Shown here piece after piece: positions 51,724 through 62,562 of a stretch of DNA of 64,000 nucleotides. The notes beneath the pieces were generated by a model. It did not search any database, was not told the DNA's origin, and saw only the letters and a program-made list of their open reading frames with translations. The DNA is taken from the NCBI GenBank assembly GCA_019828595.1, contig JAHQRK010000004.1, positions 496,001 to 560,000 on the forward strand, written 5' to 3'. Source of the stretch: Aphanomyces cochlioides (lineage: Eukaryota > Oomycota > Saprolegniomycetes > Saprolegniales > Verrucalvaceae). Numbering within the stretch: the stretch's first letter is position 1; each line of letters starts with the position of its first letter. A program made the translations under genes and the position numbers.

Positions 51724-54700
51724 CTACATCTCGACGTCCGTCGGGCTGTCGGCGGCGCTGATTTCCACGCTGGCTGCGGCAGCGGCAGTGGCTGCTTGCA
51801 CGAGATGAACCGGTTGATTCAGGACGTGCGCCAAACGCCCTTCGACCTTGACTTGTGGCTCGACTTTGACTTGCGTTTCTTCGTTTGCGGCATGTATTTC
51901 GACACTGCCGTCGACAATTGCATCAATGTGCGCGGCGATCGACTTGGCGAGCGAGTTCGTTTCGTCGCGGACGTCGTATCCGCCTTCCAACACCGACACA
52001 ACGCGGCCATCGCAGTACTTGTCGGCGATCTTCAACACTTCCTTCGTTGCCCAGGCATAATCCTACAAGTTCGACTTCATCCTTGACGATGAGGTGAGAG
52101 CTTTACCGCCTCGACGTAGCCGGCAGGAATGTTGCGGTTGCCGACTGCCGCGCAGCCGCCGATAATGTCGTCTTTGTGGCCGTCAAATCCTGCCGAGATG
52201 AAGATGATATCTGGCTTGAAACTCTCCATCGCTGGAAAGATATTCGTCGTCAATGCATGGCGGAAAGCTCTACGCGCCATGATGAGAACCAAGCAGATGG
52301 TGGACGGATGACGTACTCGGATCCAGATCCCATGCCGGAATTCGCCAAACCAACGTTGACAACGTTGGCATCGGCGCCAGTCGCTCCCGTGCCGGGGAAG
52401 AAATTGTTGTCGTACAAATGGATCGACGCGAAGAAGGACCGCGGGTCGCCGCGCAGCAACTCTTCCGTGCCATTACCGTGGTGAATATCCCAGTCCAGGA
52501 CTGCAATGCGCGACACGGACGGATGCATGCGAGCATGCAAAGCTCCGATCACGACATTGTTGAGCAAGCAAAAGCCCGATGACGGTGCATTTGGCGTGCG
52601 ACCGTTGCGACCAACGTGATGGCCTATGGATCCAGATGAGAGACGATAAACTGCGCCATACTCACCAGGAGGTCGCACTAAGCAGACAGCATTCTTGAAC
52701 TCGCCGTTCAAAACCTTGTCCACTGCCAAGCAAACCGTGCCCGCTGCGATCCGCGCGACGTCCCACGACGCAGAACTCACATAAGTGTCCATGACAGAGT
52801 CTTTCTTGATCGAGGCGGCGACTTTAAAAGCTCCGCCGACGCCAGCAAACGGACGAATGGTATCTGGAGCGGCAGCTTCGATGCCATCGTTGTCGTCACC
52901 TGGGTCGGTTTCAAACACGAGCGAACGAGCAGCAGCTTTGGACGAGCGGTCTTTCAACTGATCCAAGTAGTTGGGCGAGTGGACCAACAACAACGTCGTT
53001 TCTGGTGGCGACAATTGAGCGGCTGTCCCGTCGAGTGTCAAGACGGTCAAAGCTTTGGGATATTTTTGCATAAGCGGCTTGAGCGTCGCAATAGCGCGCT
53101 ACGAGTTGTCATGAGATTGACAATGAGAGTGTTAAACTTACAGTAAGACGTTCAGGACATTCTGGATGTTCACGTGGCGTTTGGTGGCGTATGCACACTG
53201 GATGATACACGACAAGGGTGAGCGGCTTTGTCTCTGTTTTGCGTCCTTCGACTGCAAATTTACATGAGCAAAGCGCATTGACAAGTTGAGAAATACCTGG
53301 AGGACGGAGGGTAGTCTGAATGACATCTTTGAGCTCATCCACGGCTTCGGCAGGTTCCTTCTTGATCTGGATTGTTTGTGGTGCTTTCGTTGATAAGTAA
53401 GGCTTGGTGTGAACGAGATCAGACCACTCAAAGACTTCCCAAGCGGTTATGGCTTCCCGAATTGATGTGAGCATTTCATCAGCTTCGGGATCGTCGTTGG
53501 CGGCCTTGCTCATAGACCGCAGGAGCAAGTACAAGATCTCGAGCGATGCACACTTTTCCTTCCACAAGGCATGCAATTCACGAGTAAAAAACGAGACATA
53601 GCTGGTTTTCAAAGGTGCGCTGTCTTCCAAGGCCGCGATGCTTTGCAACGATGCTGTGTAATAGTTGAACTCGGTGGCAAATTGCTCGCGGCGGGTATTG
53701 AGCGTATCGACGTACGTCTTCAAATGTACCATGCATGTCGCCAACGCAGAAGAGACTGCAGAGGGGATTGCACTGTCCATGGTCTCCAAGAGCAACAGAT
53801 CTCGCTGCGCACTGCTTCGAACAGCTTGATTTGCTTGTGATTCACTTTCAAAGTTCGCTTGTGTCTTTGGAAATGTCTCCATGAAAGCATTGTACTTGGC
53901 TTTCACAGCAGCATACTTGTCCACCTTCTTGGCTTTGCTAACGTCGTTGATTTCTTTGGCTATCGCGCGGTGGGTCATCTCATGCATAAAGCTCAAGCAC
54001 AAATGTGGCACTATGTCATCCGTCGATGTTGGAGAGATATCCAAGCCAAACGTAAAGGCGTCCATTTCGCTCACTTCATGCGCTTCAACTTCTTCCTTCG
54101 TCCATTGCAACGGCGTTGTCTCATCCACCATGACGCGTTGCACAGTCAGCAGTGGGTATAGTTCATACTTGTCGTTGGCTTGCTTGACTGCAAGACAGCA
54201 TTCCTCGTTGAATTGTTCGGGTTGCTCGTCGGCAATGATTTCTTCTTTTACATCTTGTTCAGTCGTTCCTTGGCCTTCCTCAATGCTCTTGGCAGCAGCA
54301 CTTATTTCTGCTTTGACTTCGTTTTCTTCAGCAGCGACTGCTTTGATAATTGGAACTTTACGTTTGATGTATTTGCAATCAGGGTAATACATGGGATCCT
54401 CAGGCTTTAGTTTGCTTGGCTCGAATGATTTTATAGCAGTCGACATAAAGTCTTCCAATTCTTGCAGCATGGCATCTTCAGATATTTTCTTGTTCTTGTA
54501 CTCCTCTCGAACATTCAGCACGAGCGCCAATGCTCTGGAAAGATCTCGTGTATCGTCCAAATCGCTTTTGGAGAACTCGTCGACAGCTTTGCAATAGTTG
54601 ATGTAGGCCTGAGGGGCAACTAATTCCAAGAAGCAACCAGCAGGTGGAGGATTCAAAAACATGCCGCTGGGAGATTTTTCTTGATAGAATTTTGATTCCT

Positions 54701-56234
54701 GAGGCAAAATGAGCCAGGAGTTTATTGAGATCCAAACATACCTGAATAATACTATCCACGCACGAAAACACCGCGAGACTCGAGTCGCGCAACTAACACA
54801 GATATAACGACCTCTAAACCTTTATTGCCTACCTTCTTGTCGCGCTCGGTGAATTGTTCTTCGATCACAGGACCCTTCTCGATTGCTTCGATGTCAAGTG
54901 ATGGCCATTGTACCCGTCTTGACGCTTCAATCAATTTAACCGTTTGGCCAACTGTCTTCATCCATGACTACAACAAAATTACTCTCATTCATCTCCAATG
55001 TACAACATACCGTCAAGCTGTTAACATTTTTGTTATATCGGTTTTCAGGAACTTCCAATTTTTTGCCCCCCACGTTTGATTCTGCCTCCTTGGTAAGTTC
55101 TTCGCGACGTTTTGGAAAGTTTAATGGAGTGCCACGACAATAGTGACGCACGGCTTCGCGATCGTACGCCAAGGCAGCTTCCTCTGGCGTGTCGTAGCGA
55201 CCAATAAATATAACCTTGTCCAGAACCTTAAGCTGTGCCACCGAGTAGTTGTGAAACACGAGGACACCACGGTACTTGGTTGGAAGATCTCCAACTTGAA
55301 GATTCGTGTAATCAACGATTTTTCTTCTCTTGGTCCCATCGTTGTCGTCATCGACTCTGTTACGACGTTTACTGAGTTTATCCGCCGCTGGATCCAGCTT
55401 GTTCGGAGGTTTGCGCGTTCTTGCAGGACGACCAGCCTTGCCGTAATCTTCGTCATCATCGTCGCTCTCACTCGACTCATGATTGGAGGTAATCATATCC
55501 TTGTACTTTTCGATCTTGGCAGGGTAATTCAACTTGAGTTGCGCAACATTCGAAATGCCATGGGACTTGAGCAAGGCAACATCATACGCTTCTGCCGCCA
55601 ATTCTTCTGTGCGATAAAGACCCAACTGAATGGGTCGCCCCGAGTTGGATTCAACTTGCGCCACGTAGGGCTTGTAATAGACTTTGTTCTTGCTCTTGAC
55701 ATACCATCTTCTGTACACACCTTCGTACTGAGTCGACTCGAGAACGAAATTGTCCACTTCATCTTCGTCGATTTCTATGCTCGCGCGTATTTCGTACTCT
55801 TGTTTCCCGCTACAGTTCACACAGTAAAAGTCTCCGTCCGGCACTTCATTCAGTGGTGGGACGAGGCAGTAGATGTGGTACTCGGCATTGCATCCATCAC
55901 ACAGCAGTATACTGTCTGCATTGTTGTCCAAGCCGCAGGCGACGCACCCCGTGCTTGAACTTTCGCTTTCGTCTTGCTTCTCATCCTACATGGTCAGTCA
56001 GACGTCCATGATCCAAATGGCGCAAAATTTGAAAATAATCTTTGTTTAGCCAATCAAATCTCTCCATGATTTGAATTTTGGCCAATCCAAATCACTTCGA
56101 AATCGCAGCTAATCAAACGAAACCCGCACACGTTTTCCGTACCTTAACTTCCTTCTCAGGGGCTGGATCTACACGAGACAAGACGTCAAATTCAGTTAGA
56201 AGACACTTTGCCACGCGTATGACGTACCTGTCAT
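51724..56234 (-). CDS. PHD finger - double AP2 domain - zinc-dependent histone deacetylase fusion
   Basis: About eleven exons, all joins in phase; about 1,310 residues. Exon 1 is 7 nt (56234-56228), exon 2 is 26 nt (56168-56143), exon 3 is 55985-55011, then 54967-54833, 54792-54742, 54698-53297, 53251-53142 and four more. Order: PHD finger (CVACGLDNNADSILLCDGC...CLVPPLNEVPDGDFYCVNC); AP2-like 1 (EGVYRRWYVKSKNKVYYKPYV...LGLYRTEELAAEAYDVALL); acidic/basic linker; AP2-like 2 (KYRGVLVFHN...IGRYDTPEEAALAYDREAV); a 450-residue helical middle; HDAC domain from VVYHPVCIRHQTPREHPECPERL through RPPGHHVG, VLDWDIHHGNGT, SAGFDGHKDD to LEGGYD. Catalytic His pair, Asp/His ligands and Tyr are kept. Inferred: a chromatin-reading, DNA-binding deacetylase. 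Confidence 0.88.
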
Positions 56235-56902
56235 GCTGTTGTTCGTGTTCAATCGACGTCGAGGCGAGTTAACGGGACTTCCTTCGATTGCCAAGCCACT
56301 GTTTTTTCAAAACTGTGGAGGCAAAAAACAACTTTATCCGGAGTTCCGGATAATCGAGTTTATCTTGAAATTTGTATGTGGACCAATCACATGCCTCCCC
56401 TCAGTAGCGCTTATGCCCCAAGTCAACGCATGCTCGCGCGCTTCAACCGCCACAGTCCTATTCCAAGGAGATGCTGCCTATTTCAAACGTATTTCTGCTT
56501 GAAAGAGGACACGAGACGCTCGCTTGCGGTTGAAATGATACATCGTGCAATCGACAACAGGTGGCACAGTAGTGGACGGTGTGTTATGAGACCTGTCTAA
56601 ATTTATTCACCTTTCAAAATTTATATGTGCATGTTGCCATGTCCACAGAACAAGGACGGTGCAACCAGCTCTTGAACGAGCATGCCAAGCATTAAGTCAA
56701 CATGGACGAGAGCTTGGAAGGCTGCAAGCGGTGGGGCATTGATGCCCTCGGGATTGCACGTTGTTGGGGTATCCGGTTGGTATCCGGATGCTGTTCTCGG
56801 TTGCGGAAATTTATATCAGTTCGTTATAAAAATAAGCTTGTTGTTTGTATGTGAAGGTCGGCTGTGTGTGTCGCTGAAACCAGAAAATCTTCCTCTTGAC
56901 CG
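56235..56902. promoter_or_regulatory. Divergent promoter of the HDAC fusion and UBA-PDZ-PP2A gene
   Basis: On the HDAC side: TTATCCGGA (56334-56342) and TCCGGATAA (56345-56353), about 100-120 nt upstream of its ATG, and CCAAT at 56383-56387. On the other side: TATCCGG (56770-56776) and TATCCGGA (56781-56788), 115-133 nt before ATG 56903. No gene seen in the 668-nt spacer. Confidence 0.55.
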
Positions 56903-59900
56903 ATGGAGGCGTCGAGTGAGGACGCTGCGCTGAGCGCGTTGAGGCAAGTCGTCGGGCCACAAGCGTCGAACGATGAACTACGCGAATTGCTCCTCAAAGT
57001 TAATGGCGATGTAGATGCAGCCGCGTTGAATTATGTCCAGGACAAATCGACACCGCAGACGACAATTTCAGTCGAGATACAAGCGCTCGACTCCCTCAAG
57101 GATTTACTTGGCGAGGACGTCGAGAAAGAGACGATGCTTGAGCTCCTCAAACGCTCCAACTTTGACGTGAGTGCTACCATCGACTTGTTCTTCTGTGAAA
57201 AGGCACAAGCCCACATCGAAGATAGCAATGTTGCAACCTCAACAGAAGTCTCGACACTACCACCACCACCACCTCCTCCTGCAGCTGCGCAGGCCCACGA
57301 TCCCCACAAGTTCCACACGAATGAAGAGTATGAAGTTGAGATCACGGATGGCGATCTCAAGTGGAAGATTGGCAACGTCTTGGGCCGCATAGTCGTTCAA
57401 GACGTCACAGCCGGAGGTGCTGCTCACCGTGCAAATATACAAAAGGCCGACGTCCTGATCGAATGTTCGGGGAATCCAGTCAAGGAGAACAATGTCGGTC
57501 CGATCGTGACTCGATTATCCAAGGAGGTCGGGTGTCCTCCTGCTGTATGTATGACTGAATTTCCCAAAGGTCGTCACAGTTCCCGTGAAGCTTCGCTTCC
57601 GCCGCGCTGATCACACAAACGCCCACGAAGAAATGAAAGACTTGCCTACACCTGCCTCGAGCGAAGTCTCAATGGAACGCCCGGTAGTTGAAAAGTACGG
57701 CATTGAAATCTTCGAGTCGGCCTTGGATACAATGCGTCAAGCAGCGAGCGACAGTGAGAAATACTCGTCGGATCTCTTGCTGCAGTACTACGTGTGGAGC
57801 GAAGGCAATGTCCCCTTGGCAATGGATCAACTCTTCCAGCCAGTTCCATTGCTGCCGAACTTCAGCAACGTTGTCGGCCATGAATGGTTCTCTGACGATG
57901 GAACTGTGAACCATGCCAACCCCAACTGGCCGCTCTACGACGTATCCTTCCCAACTGGTCCAATGGGCATCACAGTCGAGAACATCCACGAGGTAAGCAT
58001 TTCCCATGATGCAGCATGCACTCAATGCCATGGCAGCGTACTATTGTAGTCAATGTCAAGGATGGAACGTCGGCAGCCCGTGGAAACGTCACGGTGGATA
58101 GCTGGCTCGTTGCAATCAATGGCGAATGCATCACTCACTTGACCCACCGCGAAACACTGCACAGGATTCACACGCTGCCTCGTCCGCTGCTTCTTAGGTA
58201 ACGCTCAACGCAATTGCCGTGAATTTGACGTCATTTGCCGTCGTAGTTTCTGCGTCACGCCTGGGCCATGGCTACCAGCTCTGAAACAGAACATGGAAGT
58301 GAATATTCGCCACATCCAGTCTGCCAACCCGAGTGAGCGTCATGAGCTCTACGTCTCGGACGAGGATCGAACGAGCTTTAAGCGTTTTGAGCGCAAACTT
58401 ACTTGGGTACAATCGAAAGATTTGCTGTCTTGTCAATTGACTTGTGTTGCAGGCCCTCAAGTGCTTGCCGTCCGTGGCTTGCAATGTCCTTCTCCACGCC
58501 GCAGAGAATGAAGCTTATGCTGTTCCTGCCGACTTGAAATACACACCCGCTGAGCCGACAGGTCAACCGTGCGCTGCTCGACAAGCCCTACAAGCGATGC
58601 TTCGTAATTTGAACAGCCAAGTCGACAAGGGAGAGCATCACGTCGTTAGTCTCTTGCGCGGATTGACAAAGCTGTCGTTGTGGAGCATTCAGTTGACCAA
58701 GACGGACGCAGAGCACGCTGAACATGCTTGGTGGATCTTGCATCTCGTCCTTGACGTGTTTGAAAATGGCTCCGTCATGGAGAAGAGCGCCACTTGGGGT
58801 ACATTCCTGTCTTTCCATCATGTCGTCATGTCTGTGATGTAGATGCTATTGTCGATGGCCTCAAGGCAGTAAGCGAAGCCTTGTCCACGCCAGACTATGT
58901 CCGAGTCCTACCCGCGTTGATCGCGCGTTTGAGCTTTTATTCGAGCCCAAGCTCTCGCATTATTCCCTTGGTCTTGTTGCCTCTGGCATATCCTCGAGTG
59001 GAAGGCGACATGCGTGTCCAGCTCCGTGGATTATTCGAACGGTTGACATTGGACGATGCTCCACTCGTCCGACGCGCTGCCGTCTACAGTCTCTCCGAGC
59101 TGGCAGTCGCTATCGGCTCGAAATCCATCGCATGGGTCGTCACCTCGTTGGAAAAGTTATGCAGCGACCACTCGGATCTCGTTCGGCTGTACGCTGTCAA
59201 AGCCATTGCAGCGCTTGGACCTGTCGTCGCGCCACTCGATGAAGCGTCGTTGCGTCTCGTTCGCTGCCAGTTGCTGCCTCTCGTCAACTCGTTCGTGACC
59301 GACTCGGACTGGCAAGTTCGCCACCAAACTGTCGAAATGATCCCGTCGCTCCTTGCTGTCTTGGGATGCGACTTGACGGACGTGCTCGTCGACCATTTTG
59401 TCGAGCTTGGGCGAGATCCCAACATGGAAGTCCGAATAGCAGCCGCCAGGACGGCGTTCGCCTTGTGCGAAGCTCTCAACACGTCCATTGACCAACACGT
59501 CGAAGACGGCCAGGAACGACCGCTGCACGCCAAAGTCCAATCGTCCATTCTGCCTGCGTTTTTCTCGTTGTCGCGGGATCCTACGGCCTCCGTCCGGCGT
59601 GCTGTCGCAACCTCTCTCGGCTCGGCTATCTCCATCCTTGGCGCCAGCCAAGCCAACTTGCTCGAGACGATGATCAAGCAGCTCATTGGGGACAAGGACA
59701 CCATGACAGGGCAATACGTCGTCGAGCAGCTCGCGCACGCGTCGGAACATTTGTCAGAAAGCTTGGAAAAGCTCTTGGTGAGCCACGTCGAGAAGATTGC
59801 CAAGGCACGCCAGTGGCGCCTGCGACTCCTTGCCGTCGAAAGCGTGCAAAAATGGTCGCGACCATCCGTTCCACCGACTCTGGTCGTCTTGACACTGAGC

Positions 59901-60302
59901 TTGCTGGAAGACTCGGTCTGCCAAGTCCGTCTCAGTGCCGTCAGCGCGTTGGTTCGCATCACAGAACTCAGCGGCTCCGAGTGGTTGGCGTCGACTGGCC
60001 TTGCTCCAGTCTTGAATCTCCTCGACCAATCTTTCCAATTGCAACTCGCAGGCCTCGAAGCGCTCCGTTTTCTAGCCAACGGCCATCTCATGGCCGCCGA
60101 GCAGCTCGACTTGGTTGTCGACCTCTTGATTGTGAAAGCGACCAAGTCCAAGACGGACAGCATTCGCGTCAAGGCCGATGCGATTCTGGACACTTTGAGC
60201 GAGAGCGGACAAGTCGCGCGGGCCAAGATAGAAGAAGCAAAGGCTTCGGCAGAGGAAGCAGCTCCTGCGAGCGTCGAATCTCCAGAACAAGTTGCTCCAT
60301 AG
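56903..60302 (+). CDS. UBA-PDZ-UBA-PDZ protein fused to PP2A A-subunit HEAT repeats
   Basis: Six exons (56903-57544, 57570-57992, 58061-58197, 58247-58406, 58453-58798, 58843-60302) give 1055 residues with every join in phase. N-terminus: two UBA/CUE-like helices (DELRELLLKVNGDVDAAALN; ETMLELLKRSNFDVSATIDL), a Pro run, PDZ 1 (LGRIVVQDVTAGGAAHRANIQKADVLIECSGNPV), a third UBA-like unit (YSSDLLLQYYVWSEGNVPLAM), PDZ 2 (GPMGITVENIHE-DGTSAARGNVTVDSWLVAINGECI), a helical bridge, then HEAT repeats from about residue 570. These match the PP2A scaffold from its second repeat on (DAIVDGLKAVSEAL, YPRVEGDMRVQLRGLFERLTLDDAPLVRRAA). The first intron is only 25 nt. Inferred: a scaffold linking ubiquitin or PDZ ligands to PP2A-like phosphatase. 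Confidence 0.82.
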
Positions 60303-60370
60303 CAGCATTAGGCAGATTGAAACCATAAGACAAGTCGTAGCAGTTTCAGCAGTTTCGCCATCATTCGCTC

Positions 60371-60988
60371 ATGGCCAAGGGAAAGCCGCCGCGGCTCGAG
60401 CCCCTCGCGTCCGTCACGTATGCGCAGCATCCTTCGCAAGGTGCAGAGGAACTCGACGTGCTGAAAGCGATCATTGCTCGCGAAATGTGCCTCGACCAGC
60501 TTCTCCAACTCGTGACGTCGTTCACAGCATCACCTGGTGACATCCTCGAAGCGCTTCTCGTCCTCCGAACGACGTCGCTGGCTGTCGTCGAAGCCGTGGC
60601 GTCTTGGCGGAGTCATATGGTTCGCCCGCTGGCATTCCAGTGGCAAGGTGTGAACTACATCCATCGCATGGCGAGCGACGCCGACTTTTTGAGCAAGAGC
60701 TCCGAGATCCACCGCACGTTGGAGTTTAAGCTCAAGCGCCGCAATCCATTCTGCACGGTGCCTGGACTCGACTCTCCATTCTTTCGTCCGCGAGACGCAG
60801 ATGAAGCGCTCACGTTTGACGCGAATGGAACCTTTGTCGAACGTCTCCACAACGCCGCCATGTACATCGTGGAGGAAGAAACTCGTCTCGGTGGACCATT
60901 CAAACCAGCAAGCACGGATCCAAGGTGGGCTTACATCGTCCAGCGTGAAGCCGAGCGGAGCTCCCAGTTGCGCTTTGGCAAAGCGTAG
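60371..60988 (+). CDS. Conserved-looking protein of unknown function
   Basis: Single exon, 205 residues, ATG 60371, 68 nt after the PP2A-fusion stop. Protein-like throughout: N-terminal basic Pro words (KGKPPRLEPLASVTYAQHP), helical middle (LDVLKAIIAREMCLDQLLQLVTSF, ILEALLVLRTTSLAVVEAVASW), then YIHRMASDADFLSKSS and a charged end (DPRWAYIVQREAERSSQLRFGKA). No domain recognised. Its stop is 6 nt from the stop of the convergent gene, so their transcripts must overlap. Confidence 0.65.
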   Translation: MAKGKPPRLEPLASVTYAQHPSQGAEELDVLKAIIAREMCLDQLLQLVTSFTASPGDILEALLVLRTTSLAVVEAVASWRSHMVRPLAFQWQGVNYIHRMASDADFLSKSSEIHRTLEFKLKRRNPFCTVPGLDSPFFRPRDADEALTFDANGTFVERLHNAAMYIVEEETRLGGPFKPASTDPRWAYIVQREAERSSQLRFGKA

Positions 60989-60994
60989 ATTACG

Positions 60995-61800
60995 TTACAA
61001 GAGCGAGTATTCCCCAGTGGGGAGTCGATAAATCGCGCCGTCGAGCTGGAGCTACACGATGAAATCGGTCAGGCTATATGTGAAGATGACTCTTGTACCT
61101 GGTCGAGTGCATCTGTGATTTCTAGCGCTGTCAGGGACGGCAGCCTTGTCGTCAATTGATCCATGGTCAGATTAGCTCCCTCTAAGAGCTCCTGCACTGC
61201 TGCCACTAGAACATTTGTCAAATGGACAGCATGAATCAAGACGTACGAGCATCTAATGGAGCACTTGATGTGACGGAATTTCCACCGACGTCAAAGACGA
61301 CGACGCCAAAAGCGGAGACGTCTTGGTCGCTGAAGTATGTGCGGTAATACGGTAGTGCTACCGCTGTTAGGAATGGCAATGGTGAACAGTTCAGTACCTT
61401 GTGGGGCACTGACACCAAGAGGAAGCAAGAACTCGAGGCTCTCAGCTTGGAGTGCGATGGATAGAGTCGCGTAGTTGCGCACTGCGCCGACAATTACAGA
61501 ATGAGAGCCATTGAGGATGATTGTGTCGCCTTGGGATATGATGGAAAATGGCGGCTTGTTCAACCTAGGAATGGAAATTGTCAGCAGAAAGATCACAGAT
61601 GCCACCTACCGTAGTTCCAGCTTGCGTTGTCCACTTGCAAACCGAGGGCACTCTGTCGCTGGTACTGTGAAGAAGAACTCATCGCCGTTCGCGCGCTTGG
61701 GATGCTTTTGTGCATCGAATAAATATTCGAGAGATTCCGTGGCAAATTTTCGCTTGATGCCTGCCATGACTGCTGTTGGGAGCGGGGCCAAGGGGCGCAT
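60995..61800 (-). CDS. Small protein with winged-helix-like C-terminus; weak DCC1 resemblance
   Basis: Five exons (to 61610, 61564-61398, 61363-61247, 61205-61099, 61051-60995; introns 45, 34, 41 and 47 nt) closing in phase; 201 residues from ATG 61767, 212 from ATG 61800. A beta-rich first half (FFFTVPATECPRFASGQRKLELR, GDTIILNGSHSVIVGAVRNYATLSI, LEFLLPLG) recalls the N-domain of cohesion factor DCC1, and the end (VQELLEGANLTMDQLTTRLPSL...DALDQLQLDGAIYRLPTGEYSLL) looks like a winged helix. It is much shorter than DCC1, so the call is only a suggestion; RPA2-like proteins are an alternative. Confidence 0.45.
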
Positions 61801-61852
61801 GAGTTCTGAGGCTGGCGGAGGCGGGCGACCTGAAAAGTAGCATTCTTTGTAT

Positions 61853-62395
61853 CTAGTCCGTTGTCATAAGGTGAAGACTGTGGTGGTGATACAATTTGAT
61901 CACTTCTAGGAAACGCAATGTTTCCATGTTCGGATCCTTCACAACCATGATACTACACACGCTGGCAAATGGTGGAAATGGCAACCGAGACTTACTTGCT
62001 TGCAAGGATGTAACAGGATCGCAATGCTTGTCGAGATGGTTGCAATTCGCCAATGCAATCGACCTGTTTAACCATTTCGCGTGAAAATCGCAATATTGAA
62101 CGTTTAGCGTACCAAATCACCACTCTGAAAGCGCATTTGTGTTGGCAATTGTACTGCAATCACAGCAGTTCCATCGTCTAGACATGAACGCCGTCCACGC
62201 ATCGTCCAAGTGTTGAATCATGTTCGTACCGACTTCAATGGCTTTCGTGCTCGACGCTCGAACCACGCCAAGAACGCGCACTCGGGTGAAATACTGCGCT
62301 GGCGATCCAAACAAGTACTGTTTCCTTCCATCGTCCCATTGACATCGACTTGGATTCAGCGCGTCTTGGAGCAAAATCTTCATATAGTGCGACAT
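61853..62395 (-). CDS. RMI2-like OB-fold protein
   Basis: Four exons (62395-62230, 62177-62113, 62063-61996, 61952-61853; introns 52, 49 and 43 nt) give 132 residues, the size of RMI2. The OB-fold core reads TRVRVLGVVRASSTKAIEVDD, GTAVIAVQLP, FQSGDLVDCIGELQPSRQALRSCYILAS, following the RMI2 pattern (V-x-G-V-V ... DDGTG ... G-x-x-V-x-V-x-G). RMI2 works with RMI1, topoisomerase III and BLM-type helicase in dissolving Holliday junctions. Other small OB proteins (Ten1, RPA3-like) remain possible. Its stop lies 52 nt before the start of the next minus-strand gene. Confidence 0.6.
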
Positions 62396-62562
62396 CGCGC
62401 CGGTGCTTGTTCCTTGCAAGATGCACCAATTTGGTTATTTCTTTCAGATATTATAATTATTTACACGGGTTTATCCGGAATTGTATCGAAGGGGCATTTT
62501 ATCCGGATTGGAAAGTTCAACCACACTTTCGAATTTCCCTCCAAGTATCACAAGCGGCAACA
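62396..62562. promoter_or_regulatory. Bidirectional promoter with two TTATCCGGA words
   Basis: A 167-nt spacer between divergent starts has TTATCCGGA at 62471-62479 and again at 62499-62507, near the middle. Both genes' starts lie within about 55-115 nt of the words. Confidence 0.55.
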
